Below, piece by piece: positions 13,860 to 24,195 of a DNA stretch of 64,000 nucleotides. The notes below the pieces were generated by a model that saw only the letters and a program-made list of their open reading frames with translations, searched no databases and had not been told where the DNA came from. The stretch spans positions 37,938,216 through 38,002,215 of the forward strand of contig OX388352.1 in the NCBI GenBank assembly GCA_947579665.1, read 5' to 3'. How positions within the stretch are numbered: the stretch's first letter is position 1; every line of letters begins with the position of its first letter. A program made the translations under genes and the position numbers. This DNA comes from Sympetrum striolatum. Its lineage: Eukaryota > Arthropoda > Insecta > Odonata > Libellulidae.

Positions 13860-14400
13860 CAAGTCGGGGGACTTTCTTGTGGGAGGACTTACGGGGAGAC
13901 AAAGTCGATGAGAAGGTGTCCAGGAGGACGGGGTCTGTGGTGACGGCGTCTGAGGTGGTCGTTCTGGGAGATAGCGTTGTTGGTAGTGCGTCAAGGTAGT
14001 AGGGAGGTCGGTGTTCGGGGAGAGGGGATTCGAGAGCAGAGCCTCGGGAGAGGGAACGTCGAGGAGAAGGCTTAAGGGAGATGGTGTACGGGGAGAGGGA
14101 ATAAGGGAGGGTAGGGAAGGAGTATGGAAAGGGTTGGGTAAGGGGGGGGATAGGGTAGGGAAAGGGTAGGGTCAGGGGATGAAATCGGTTTGGTAAGGGA
14201 AAGGATAGTGTCAGGGGAGGGTAGGAGTATGGTCAGGGGAGCGAAGGGAGGGAAGAGGTAGGGTCAGAGGAAAAGGTGAGGAAGGTGTAGTTTCTAGGGT
14301 AGGAAAGCGGTGGTGTCAGGGGGGAGAGTGGTATGGAACGGGTAGTGACAGGGTGTTAGGGAAGGGGTTGGGTAAGGGAAGGGAAAGGGCTGGGTCATGG
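13860..14400 (+). repeat. G-rich low-complexity tract, quadruplex-prone
   Basis: The plus strand is a purine-rich tract with dozens of GGG runs separated by 1-5 bases, such as GGGTAGGGAAAGGGTAGGG around 14,150-14,180 and five GGG runs within 14,353-14,390. Four or more closely spaced GGG runs meet the usual G-quadruplex motif. The tract abuts the Tigger relic on its right. The minus strand gives a proline/serine-rich spurious frame. Confidence 0.8.
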
Positions 14401-14433
14401 GAGGAAAAATAATATTATTTATACTAAAATTGC

Positions 14434-14690
14434 AGTTCTTGAAGGCTCGCGGATTGTCCGAATGGTAAACGAGCAGCGGTTTAATTTTCAAATCACCACT
14501 TGCATTTGCACAAAACAACAACGCGAGGCGGTCTTTCATTGGCTTTTGGCCCGGCAATGCCTTCTCTTCTGCTGTTATATAAGTTCGCTTCGGAATCTAT
14601 TTCCAAAAGAGACCCGTTTCATCACAATTAAAAACCTGCTGCGGTAGATAACCCTCAGAATTCACAAGGTTCTTGAATACGCCGATGAAG
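14434..14690 (-). pseudogene. Tigger/pogo-type DDE transposase fragment
   Basis: Read on the minus strand from about 14,690, one frame gives a DDE-superfamily transposase core: a VFNCDETGLFWK motif (DETG at 14,612-14,623), then KALPGQKPMKDR, CANASGD and KPLLVYHSDNPRAFKN. These are hallmark segments of the Tigger/pogo family around the first catalytic Asp. An in-frame TAG lies at 14,597-14,599, just after GLFWK. Homology stops abruptly at the G-rich tract, so the second and third acidic residues are missing, as are the N-terminal DNA-binding domain and any visible terminal inverted repeats. It is a dead fragment of about 85 codons. Confidence 0.85.
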
Positions 14691-14699
14691 TATAAAGCT

Positions 14700-15765
14700 G
14701 GCCAAAAATAAAAAAGTGCTTTTTTTGTTCGCGGACTTTGAAACTTTGCATAGTCGTTTTTTAATAAATTTTGCATATAACTGTGAAATTATTTGCGTTG
14801 GTTCCCACGCGTTACATTTCTACAGGGGGTCAAGTTTGACTAAATTTTACGAAAAATGCCGGTCCTTGATTTTTCGTAAAATTCTTCCATTTCAAGCCAA
14901 TCCTGAACCAAAATAAGCTAAATCATCGGGTAAAAAACGACGCAGTTTTATAAACCTAATCTTTATGCTACATAATACTGGGTTTTAATGATCACAGTTG
15001 AATATTTGCATTATTTATGCAACAAAATCGCGAATCCTTATGCCGTCGGCCGTTCTGCCTGAGGCCGTTCTAACTGAGCCATTCTAACAGAAACTTGTAA
15101 AAGGGCAACTTAGAAATTGGCAACTTACTATGGTAAAATTTCCCTAGAAATTCGTCACAACGCTTCATCTAATTTCTTAATCAAAAGTGCTCAAAATTGG
15201 ACTTAAAATTATAAAAAATTGAGAAACTCCTGTTAATCAAGTATTTGCTAAGAAAATTCCCACTACTCTTACATAAGGTAGTGCACCAACAACCTTATGA
15301 GGAGATCATTTTATTGGTTAGACCTGCTTTATGAACCTGGCGGTTATAGGCACTTTCAAAATTGTGTCATAGTAAATGGTGCCTAAATTGGAATATCTAC
15401 TCCAAATATATCAGAAACTTACAAAAAATGATAGAATGTTTATCGATTATGGTAGAGGTAAGATGTACTTTAACGAATTTTCAAATACTTATCATACTTT
15501 TTTGGAATTGCCAAAACACTCACAGGAAAAGAGATTCAAGAAAAATTTTATTACTCGAAATATCTATCGTGTTTTTTTTTAAGTTTCTATTAAGAAAATT
15601 TTGAGTAAAAATAAAAAGAAAGATTATACCTAGTAGTAATTCACACTACTAATAGCATCCTTAAGTAGGTAAATAAATAACGTCATCGTCGCTGCTACGT
15701 TCAACGCGGTGGAATCCCGAAAGAGATACCATGGAATCTCTTATCTAACTATTAGTATCATTGTG
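14700..15765. other. stretch without recognised features
   Basis: No domain-bearing ORF was seen. Short frames at 14,716-14,916 and 15,362-15,604 are AT-biased and unrecognised. Confidence 0.4.
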
Positions 15766-16124
15766 ATATAAGAAGTCAATGACTATAGGCATCTGAAGAC
15801 CAGATGAAAGTTGCTAAAAAGTAAAGCCAGTGTTATCTTTTTCGAAAGTAACTCGTCCTTATGGTTACTTCGTTCGGTTTTGATAACGATGTAGGAAAAA
15901 ACTTATTGAAGGTCTTTGGCTCATTATATCTAGTTAATGAGAGATGAATAGCTGTTGAAAGCTAACTTTTAAGTGCAAACAGGGAAACTTTGGACTTTCT
16001 GGATACATTTTGCGTGATGCATGGATCAGTGCGGCTCGTTCATCCCTTTTAAATATATTGTAACGATATTTGCTTAAACGGAAATTTGTTGTTTGTTCAT
16101 CTGTATTTTTTTATGTATGTATTG

Positions 16125-16800
16125 TGAGTGCCCCGGATGTGTGTCGCTTGAGGGAAAATTTGGGCGGTTGTGCGAAAACTACGCGACGTCTAGTTTTCGG
16201 CAGTGAATTGCACGAGTGCTCTGTTTTTATACGTCAATTACGCCGGTGCAGCGCTAAGAAAGGGAAAGTGACTTTGGGGGTGCAAAAGAAGCTCTCGCGA
16301 GTAGTGGTAGAAGGGAAGTGGAAGCAATCTGCTGGAAGGACCCGGTGAAGAATGGGGGCAAAGCAGCCGATGCCCAAGGGAGATGTGCACCAGGAACTGA
16401 CACCGCCGACAATAGCTAAGCTAAGCGTTTGATCAATTACGAAAACTGATTCAATTTAAAAGCCGTGAAGTGCTTTCGTGTGTTATTTAACTTAACTATT
16501 GGTGATCTTTGGGGACATTGTAGATGGATTTATCTACGGACTTTGTTCTTTTTTGAATTCAAAAGTTCATTTTGTTTATTTATCTTTATGATGCATGTTT
16601 ATTTGGTTCCTTGTTTTGGGGTTGTTAGCATAACGCTTGTAACAGGTTATTAAAGAGCAACTGAGAAAGAATGGAAATGGTCTTCGACGATTTTTCTTTC
16701 CCGATCGTAGATATTGATAGAAAGGATCGCTGCATTCAACGTGAATTTAAACCTCTAATTAAAAGCCCAACGCGAGGCCCGAATAGTGATTTGCTGTGAT
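16125..16800 (+). other. GC-richer segment with short ORFs, origin unclear
   Basis: A local rise in G+C, clear against the AT-rich background, covers 16,125-16,430. It contains a frame open to 16,348 with basic and cysteine-bearing sequence but no recognised domain. Further on, an ATG at 16,671 opens a 42-codon frame ending at TGA 16,797-16,799. The composition resembles the 5' UTR or start region of a retroelement. I cannot name a family. Confidence 0.25.
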
Positions 16801-17089
16801 TAAATTGTAAAGATAATACTCAAAGAACCATTGATATCAGCATAAGTATGTGGAAAGTGAGTTTTGAAGCTGACGATAGAATCGTTACAATATGTACACT
16901 AGATAATTATCTTTTTTATTTGCGATATTCATGGATTTAATATGGAGTAACACCACAACTAATATCCCGGTAAGTACCAAGGTGGACGTTAAGTCTGAAC
17001 TTAACATACCCTTGAAAACAACTGGATTTGGACATCGGACAGTAATCTTTCCTTTTAAAATGATACTGTCCTTCCAACTATTCTACATC

Positions 17090-17145
17090 TACATTAATAC
17101 CCTACGAGTCGCATTTTGGCGTGTGGCGTGGGAGAATTTTACTCT
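17090..17145 (-). mobile_element. relic of the LINE family A 3' end
   Basis: The sequence around 17,100-17,135 (ACCCTACGAGTCGCATTTTG, then GCGTGTGGCGTGGG) is a diverged, reverse-oriented copy of the 3' end of the LINE found at 28,163-29,049, which begins with ACCCTGCAAGCCGCCTTTCG. The matching place in unit 4 (about 51,905) keeps only a few bases. Confidence 0.5.
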
Positions 17146-18916
17146 TTGCTTGAATAAAACTATTTGAGTATTATTAGTAGTACCAAAACACAAAGAGATT
17201 CTTCTTTTGCTTGGATTTAATAAATGAGAAATTTCCTCACGTGCGATTTCACATCATCTACTAGAGTCTATTTCCGTTCTTTGGCATGCTCCTCTAGTGA
17301 ATGATCATAAACTTTAAATGTAAAAGGAAAACACGGCTAAGTGTATTGTTCAGTGTTCTAACTCTTCCTTGCCAATATGACTACTCAGGTTCACAAAGAA
17401 ATACTGACAGTGAGAGTAAGAATGACTCGTGCACAACAGTACAATAACAAACCAACAAAATCTATCAAAAAAATCTCTACACAATATCAACCAACAAAAA
17501 TGCCTTTATCAATAAATTTCCCTCCATTTTATGTAATGATTCTTTTAATTTCAGAGTTATTTGTATTGGCTTCCTCAGCTGGGGCATAAAAACTTCCGTC
17601 AAGTACATACATTTAAATATAATAGGATAATAAAAAAATCTCCAGAGGAATGTTGGCTGACTTAGAAAATAGATTTGCAGAATCATTAAAGATTCTACTG
17701 GCAATTACTTTCAAGAAAATCTTATTTAGACTATGGTTATAATAATAGACAGAACAAATTCCAAAAATTCCAGAAATTTCAATTCTAAATTTAATATCCT
17801 TCTTGATATTTAAACAAGATTAATCCAATTTATGCTTCTATAAGTGCTAGAATTGGAATATCTTGTGTGTAGTTCCCACCTATTTATTTCTTCAACCGGC
17901 TCTTTTTTTCCTCATGAGGGTCTTTACTTCGCGGTACTCTAATAGGTGCTTGAAATTAAATTTTAACCAGCTGATGCAGAGGATTTTGGACGAATGAAAG
18001 TATGACGACGAATTTCAAGAGAATATTATATACCGGTACAAAGACGTTCATTTATGAGGACTGGGAGTGCGCTATTCCGGAAAAAGGATCGAAAGACAGT
18101 CGATTCTAGTCATATGTTTCTTCAAGGTCGCGATCTTGTTGCACATGTTGCATACCATCAAGTGGTCAATAAGCCCTTAGCCTGCTTTTTACCGACAGAT
18201 AAGTCATAGCTGTCATAGATTTCAAACCTTAACCATCCATTTACCATATTGTGTACTATAAAATTTTTTAAAAATCCATATACAGTTTTGAATAGATTTA
18301 CCTTGCATTCGTTACTCTTTAGTTTCTGTAAAAAGGTTTCCGTAATATCAAACTACATCAAAGTAAAAAATACTAATAAAAATGTTCCTAAGTAGAACCA
18401 TATGGAGAAGAATTTCTTTGGAATTGAGAAATAACTGATTCCTTAAGAAATCATGGCAATTTTTCTTTTTATATAATTCATACGATCTCAGGAAGGGGAA
18501 AGACTAACACAGAGATACTTTTAATAAATGTAAACTTCATATTTCTTTTACGCAATAATTTTACTCTTTGACTCACTTTGCCTCTCTGTTATACATAAGC
18601 CATGTTTGCGTGCGCGTGGAACAGGGAGGGGTATCAAACCATATGGCTGTAAGTGCGAAAGGACTGGAGACTCACGATTCCTAAACGGCATTTTAATTGC
18701 CATTCCTTCTGATAGAGCACGGTTCCATTCAAAAGCAGTTCTTAAAAAATATTACTGTATGTCACGTGTACGATATCACCTGATGACTAAACACAGTGCA
18801 TTACTCAATCGTAGTAATAAAAGCAGCAACAGTAGTAGAGAGACTGCATTTGCTGTCAGGCAGTCCAAGGGTTAGGTTGTATTTCTCAGCGAGTCTCTAA
18901 AGTGAAAGTATCCATT

Positions 18917-19795
18917 ATGGAAGTCAACATGTGTGAACAGCTCGAAATGAATCTCACGTGCATAGTATATTGCCGCGATTGTGGGGATAGGTACTCTTTA
19001 AGATATTTCCAAATTGTGTTGAATGGTGAAGAATATTGGAGGTGCGATGAGTGCTTCAAACGTTTTCAGAAGAGAAGTTCGGAGGAAAACGAAAAACGGG
19101 TTTCGGAATTGGAGGGTCAATTGGCTAAGGCGAAGCAGAAGATGGTGGCTATGCAGGGTGAGATTCAAATCCTCAAGGTAGTGAATTCCAGGATGCAAGT
19201 CCACGGGTGGCTTCCAGAAAACAACATGGATATCCGGATACCTGATATGCTTCTAATTGGAGATCATACAGTGAAGTATAGTGGGGATTCATGCAAGCGA
19301 TTGGGTGTGAAAGTTCAGTGCCTTCCTGATATAAGTGCCTACAATCTTCTGATGAGGATTGAGCAATGGGAGGGGAGCAGAAATGAGGAGCTTGTGATCG
19401 TGCACGTGGGGCAACACGACATAAAGGGGCTCGCTTATGACGATTCCGTTGTCTGGCACCTCTGGGATCTGTGTGTTGCCTTAAAAATGAAGTTCGATAA
19501 AGCAAAAATAATTGTGAGCGGGATTGTAAAAAGAAGATATCTGGATAATAGAAGAATAACTTACATCAACAAAGGAATTCAATGGGTTTGCGACAGGCAA
19601 GGGCTGGGATTTATAAATCCAGATAGATTAATAGATAATCATGACTTAGGAAAGGATGGAGTGCGATTAAATAGAAGTGGAAGCTATAAGGTGGGAAAAT
19701 GCTTTAGTGAGGCAGTATTACAGTTCCTATTCGAGAGTGAAAACAAGGCGACGACAGGATTGCATGAGTCCGTTGAGGAAACATTAAGCGATTAA
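18917..19795 (+). CDS. CR1-like LINE ORF1 protein (copy 1)
   Basis: A 292-codon frame starts at ATG 18,917. A GTG at 18,902 aligns with the ATG used by copy 2, so this copy may have lost its original start. Order: a PHD-like cysteine region in which the first pair has become C-x2-L and the central W/H/C segment is degraded; a coiled coil rich in E, K and Q (about residues 50-90); then an SGNH/GDSL-type hydrolase fold with IGDHTVKYS, VHVGQHDI and DGVRLNRSG. In active family members these blocks carry Ser, Asn and His; here the positions hold His, His and Arg. ORF1 proteins of this type are thought to bind RNA or act as esterases; this one is probably enzymatically dead. It lies between the unit promoter block and the pseudogene's exon 1. 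Confidence 0.75.
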   Translation: MEVNMCEQLEMNLTCIVYCRDCGDRYSLRYFQIVLNGEEYWRCDECFKRFQKRSSEENEKRVSELEGQLAKAKQKMVAMQGEIQILKVVNSRMQVHGWLPENNMDIRIPDMLLIGDHTVKYSGDSCKRLGVKVQCLPDISAYNLLMRIEQWEGSRNEELVIVHVGQHDIKGLAYDDSVVWHLWDLCVALKMKFDKAKIIVSGIVKRRYLDNRRITYINKGIQWVCDRQGLGFINPDRLIDNHDLGKDGVRLNRSGSYKVGKCFSEAVLQFLFESENKATTGLHESVEETLSD

Positions 19796-19840
19796 ATATC
19801 ATCTCTTGTGACGAGTAAAAATAAATGAAAGGTCTTAAGA

Positions 19841-19999
19841 GTTCTCCAGGTTAACTGTCGAACCGTAGTAAATAAATTAAGCAAGTTCAATACTTTGGCA
19901 GAGGCATGCAGACCGAATGTAGTCATTGGGATAGATCTATGGTTAACGGAAGAAATATGCACAAGCGAATTTCATCCTATTAAATCCACAGTATATTGA
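19841..19999 (+). pseudogene. truncated start of LINE ORF2 (AP endonuclease)
   Basis: The frame begins VLQVNCRTVVNKLSKF and continues through CRPNVVIGIDLWLTEE to a TGA at 19,997-19,999. This matches the start of an APE-type endonuclease, with the conserved N near the N-terminus and the WL segment. Sequence then passes directly into 3' UTR, so the catalytic core and the reverse transcriptase were deleted. In copy 2 the same segment is further broken by a stop soon after VNCRTIVKK. Confidence 0.75.
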
Positions 20000-20679
20000 A
20001 ATATATCGTAGCTCGAAGAGGAGGAGTAATATTTTTTCGTGTCAGAGAAGGTATTGTAAGCTCAGTGGAAACCTTTTAGAGAGATGTTATAATTTGAGAA
20101 TTAAACCTGGGCCGCAAGGAACGAATGTTAACTCTTTCGTAAATCAAGGAATAGCAGAGAGGACCCAGTTACCTGGATTGCTTTTTTAGTCCTTTCCAAA
20201 AAATGTATATAATTTACGAAGAAATGTAATGTATCTTGTAGTGTAGTGTTGATATTTAGGTAATTATAGATTTGATAAACAACTTTGTAGACAAAATGTG
20301 ATAGGGGAAGAGGAGTTACTGATCGGGTTGTGTACGGTGGGGACTGTGTGTCATGGGACCACCAAGAAGCCGAGAAGGCCAGCTAGACTCTCTGAAAACT
20401 TATTAGATGATCTGCAATTGCATGGTTTTCATTTTGCGATTATAATGTATTGAATTTCTTCAAGATGTAGGATTATATTTGTTGTTATGTTAGTTAGTAA
20501 TTGTTTCTAATGTTGAATGACATATATAATGTATATTAGGGTAGTAACCAACACCACTTTTGCCTAAGTGTGGTGGAATTTCGTAAATAAATAAAAAAAA
20601 GGGAAACACATTATGCAAGTTGGAGGGAAGAATAATCTAGAACAGTTGAGCTTATTCTGAGATATTGCACTTGGACTGA

Positions 20680-22745
20680 AGAATATCTTCAAGGTACGTT
20701 TTAAACTTTCTACCCTTACTCTCATAATTATTTACATATTTGTGTAAAACTAGGATCTACAATATGTTTAGAGCCATTATTTTATCAATAATTGTGTTTA
20801 TTTCAGTTAGTGCTACTTCCCCACATCACTCTATTTTTTGCACCAGTGGCTATAAATTAAGCTATAGAATCAAGTAAGGATCATTTTTATTAATCAATTT
20901 ATTAGTTTCGGATTCCTTCGTATAAGATACGATGAAACTTTAAAACCATTTAATTATCTCTTGAAATAATCCGGAACATCACCCTCAAATAGAATACATT
21001 TTATACCGCATTAAAAATATTATTTAATTTCCAGGTAAAATTGCTTATTAAAAATAATAGTGCCTGTTCATGACTGTTATGTTTGCTGCATATTTTTAAG
21101 GCTGAGAGAGAAATCTTTCAGGTAAAGAGATCATTTAACACCTACTATTACTGCCTCAGTATCACTCCCAAGAATGAAGGAAATGTGCAGAAAAAGGTCA
21201 GTGTGATATTTTTATACATTCGTAAGGGATAACATTCAGATATTAAGCACACACAAAATTCTTATATTTATTATTACTGATTTCAGGCAGCATTTTACAT
21301 CAGTTTTCCCTTCTAAATGATAAGGAATCTCTGGAAACTACTCCAACAAAGATTTGAATCCTAAGGGACTCCGAATTTCAATCCTTAAAATCTACGGCTT
21401 TTAAATTCTATTCTGTAATTCCTAAGGTAAGGAATATCAGTCTGTATTTATAGAATAAAATAATAAGTCTCATATGAAAAAATACGATTGATATATTGAA
21501 ATTTATATTTTTGAATTGATTGATAAATTACAGAACACTAGGAGTGCATTACGGTTGAAAACTAAAACTTTCATTTAAAATAATATAGCTTCTCTCCTTC
21601 CATAATTCATCCTATATTAGCACTGACTGAATTTTCCTAACATATTTCAAATTATAGGACCGGAGATATTACCGAGGAATACAGAAACCTCTATAGCTGT
21701 TAACCACCGGAAGGACCATGACGAGATAATGAAAGGATTCAAAAGATATCCGGGCGACCCTTTATGGTCACACCAATAGCGGGTTCAGTTCCACCGTGGT
21801 GAGTTCAATGCCAGAATCAAGGAAATACGATCGTACTAGTTGTAAATATCGCGTTTGATAATCGTGTGATTTTCCTTTCTCTTGGAACTTATCAATGCAG
21901 TTAATGGGCGCACTTACATCATATCAGCATAAAAGTCTGCCAAAATTTAATGTTAATTTGTAAAGTATGAACTAAATATCGAAAGAATTAAAACTGTTGA
22001 ATGTATCTCGCAATTGAGGTCACACAAATCCTATAATGTAAACCGTATTTTCAATAGAACCTCAATGACTTCGATCTTCATACCAGGTAATAATTTCAAT
22101 TTTAAACTTCACTCAAAGAGTGACTTCCATTTAAAACTTACAAAGAAGCGGCGATATCTTTCGAATTCTTCTTAAATTAATTTAATAAAATTACTACATC
22201 TGTTTTTAATTAACTGATCGTAAGAAATAAATTATCTTGTCTTTAAGATGGAATAACTTTCTAGATAACATGTAATTCGCAATTCAAGGATAACAATCCA
22301 TATGTCCTGACTGTACTTCGTGGAACGACATCTTATGTTGAGAGAAAAACTTCGTAATTTCCACAATAAATTTTAATTTATCCGACCGGTTTCGGCATTG
22401 ACAGCCATCCTGAGGATGGCTGTCGATTTTTTCCTTTCAACCTTACCCAAAGTTAATATACATTATTTTCATCGACTGAAGTATTTGCAATTGAAATCGA
22501 TTGATTTTCAACAGTAGAATGATGTTTAAACTTCTATTGTATTTTCTCAGTTTGATTGGTGACAACATCAACACAGTGTGATCCGCCTATCTGGACGCCT
22601 TTGGAGAAGAGATGAAAAAGTAAGGAATCATTATATATTGGACGAAGGGACGAAGACAAAACTAATGCTCCCGGACACGTCAAAAATGGGACAAATATGC
22701 TGTGAAAAAGTGAAAAGTGAAAAGAATTTTTGTGCAATTCTCAAT
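20680..22745 (+). pseudogene. DUF4773-type gene, pseudogene in unit 1
   Basis: Exon positions are recognisable by alignment with the intact genes: an exon 1 relic ending TTCAAG|GTACGT at 20,693 without its ATG; an exon 2 relic at 20,807-20,873 (67 bases, as in the intact genes) with no ATG and an in-frame TAA; an exon 3 relic ending near 21,196, still reading NTYYYCLSIT; exon 4 from 21,297 ending in a stop; an exon 7 relic from 21,660 reading MKGFKRYPGDPLWSHQ then a stop; and an exon 8 relic from 22,558 whose acceptor AG is mutated. Exons 5 and 6 are not found. Exon 7 has an internal deletion that removes the cysteine cluster. Most of these lesions are shared with the unit 4 pseudogene. Confidence 0.85.
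22384..22424. repeat. GACCGGTTTCG motif with perfect 11-bp hairpin
   Basis: GACCGGTTTCG (22,384-22,394) precedes a perfect stem of GACAGCCATCC (22,400-22,410) with GGATGGCTGTC (22,414-22,424) and a 3-base loop. The same 11-base motif followed by a different palindrome lies at 38,898-38,921. This looks like the end of an interspersed repeat family with a terminal foldback. Confidence 0.55.
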
Positions 22746-23000
22746 TAGTAGTTGACGAGAAGACATTTAAGAAGCACTTCTTAACTCAAAAAAATGTTGA
22801 CTATCAAACATGTTTATGATAATAATAATTAAATTGTATAGTTCATATAGGAGTAGATACTATTCTAACTCAATGTTCTTGGTAAACGGGTACTTACTGG
22901 TATTTACTTTACGGATTATAAACAACCCTTGTTTATTCAAATGATAATGTTTCATTTGTAAAAGAGCAATTATCTTGATGTACTTTTTCCTTGTAATTAA

Positions 23001-23006
23001 AATAAA
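23001..23006 (+). terminator. polyadenylation signal, unit 1
   Basis: AATAAA lies at the position homologous to the signals at 33,452, 50,797 and 58,913, followed by a T-rich stretch. Confidence 0.5.
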
Positions 23007-23877
23007 GGTAAAGTTGTTTTAGTTTTTTCAGAGAAAATTACCTTCGTTTCAATTTCTACCAATCTTTTACCCTTCCAATCAAACCGCGACCTTATTGATA
23101 ATTGACCTTCTTTGCCATCTTCGTAAAATTTCATGGTTGTGATCTTGTATTTTAATAATTTCGAATGGAATATTCAAATATTATTTCCAAATAAGGTTAT
23201 CCTTTTATTAATTTTCTTAGCAGCCAGTAAAATATTTCGCGATCATTCATTTTCACATAAAAAAACGTTATCTCTAGCATCTCAAATGCTTAGTAACAAC
23301 AAGAATAAAAAAGTAAAATATTGAAATTATTCCTTCATCGTATGGAAAAAAGCCGGTTATTGGAACGAATACGTATGAAATGGTACGAAAGAGTATCAAG
23401 CTCGCTACATAAGAAAAAAGGGATTGATATCTCTTTATTTTATTCGTTTTAGCAAGTCATTCATTTTATCATTAATTTTAATCTCTGCGAATCCAATGAT
23501 TTCACTATTACCCTCTCGCAAATTGGTTCCTCTTTCATATTTGATTCCGATATTTTGAAAAATAAATATTCCCCTATTAAGTGGGGCATGGCTGTTACGA
23601 CAATATAGTAGGTAGTACATTTTACTATGAGTGTTAGCAAATGTCGATTAAATGTACCAAAATTTGATCTAATTATACTATGACTAGTAGACTTACTTAA
23701 AGTCCAACGGGCGCAAAAATCGAGATATCCGCTAGAATTATTATAGTTCTTGAATAGATTGGGAGCACTCTACTAATTTGCTAATGCTTATCTTTAATTG
23801 ATTTTCAATTGCCAAAAATCGAAGGCAAAGGAGCTTTAATAAAAAATTGGTAATAATTATCACAATTTTAAATGTGT

Positions 23878-24195
23878 TCCGCAACAGAGAGTCAAACTTG
23901 TCTTTTGAAATCTGCAGCAACAGGGACGTTGGTAAACTGATCTTAATTACAGGAGACTTGAATTTAACTCAGGTTAGCTGGTTGGGAAAAAAAGGAACAG
24001 GAAATACGGTACAAAATTTGATAAACACTCCTGTGAGGGAGGTTGGGTTCACGCGGGTATTAAACAATCTCACAAGATGGAAGGACAGTCTAGACCTCTT
24101 TTATTAAAAAACAACGGAACTCCTCTAATATTCCGATACTTTATTAGGAACTAGCATCCATAAGGCAGCATGGATCTCCCTTAGTGAGATCCTTG
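23878..24195 (+). pseudogene. LINE ORF2 endonuclease fragment
   Basis: One frame reads NRESNLSFEI, then LILITGDLNLTQVSWLG and NNLTRWKDSLDLFY. The GDLN and SLDL blocks are conserved in AP-endonuclease domains of CR1/Jockey-type LINEs. After a stop at about 24,105 the homologous text continues with SIHKAAW, matching the downstream SDH-type block, in which the catalytic Asp-His pair is altered. No ATG and no reverse transcriptase follow. The fragment lies in unit 1 but not at the matching place in unit 4, so it arrived after, or was lost since, the duplication. Confidence 0.75.

Larger units (their letters stand above)
18845..20600 (+). mobile_element. internally deleted CR1-like LINE, copy 1
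   Basis: The element holds a short 5' leader, an open ORF1 (18,917-19,795), the first 53 codons of an AP-endonuclease reading frame (19,841-19,999), then a 3' UTR ending in GTAAATAAATAAAAAAAA at 20,600. The rest of ORF2, including reverse transcriptase, is absent. The flanks are array-unit sequence, and the same insertion at the same site is in unit 4, so it predates that duplication. PHD plus esterase in ORF1 is a known feature of CR1-clade elements. The left boundary is approximate. Confidence 0.75.

Noticed and set aside
14294..14460. Proline-rich C-terminal extension of the Tigger reading frame
   Set aside because: It is the translation of the G-rich low-complexity tract read on the reverse strand, not transposase.
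19173..19505. 110-codon minus-strand ORF
   Set aside because: It lies antisense within the ORF1 coding region, which has recognisable domains; it is a shadow frame.
22384..22440. Stem-loop followed by T residues, like a bacterial intrinsic terminator
   Set aside because: The window is clearly eukaryotic (spliced genes, LINEs), and the same leader motif recurs with another palindrome at 38,898, so it is part of a repeat.
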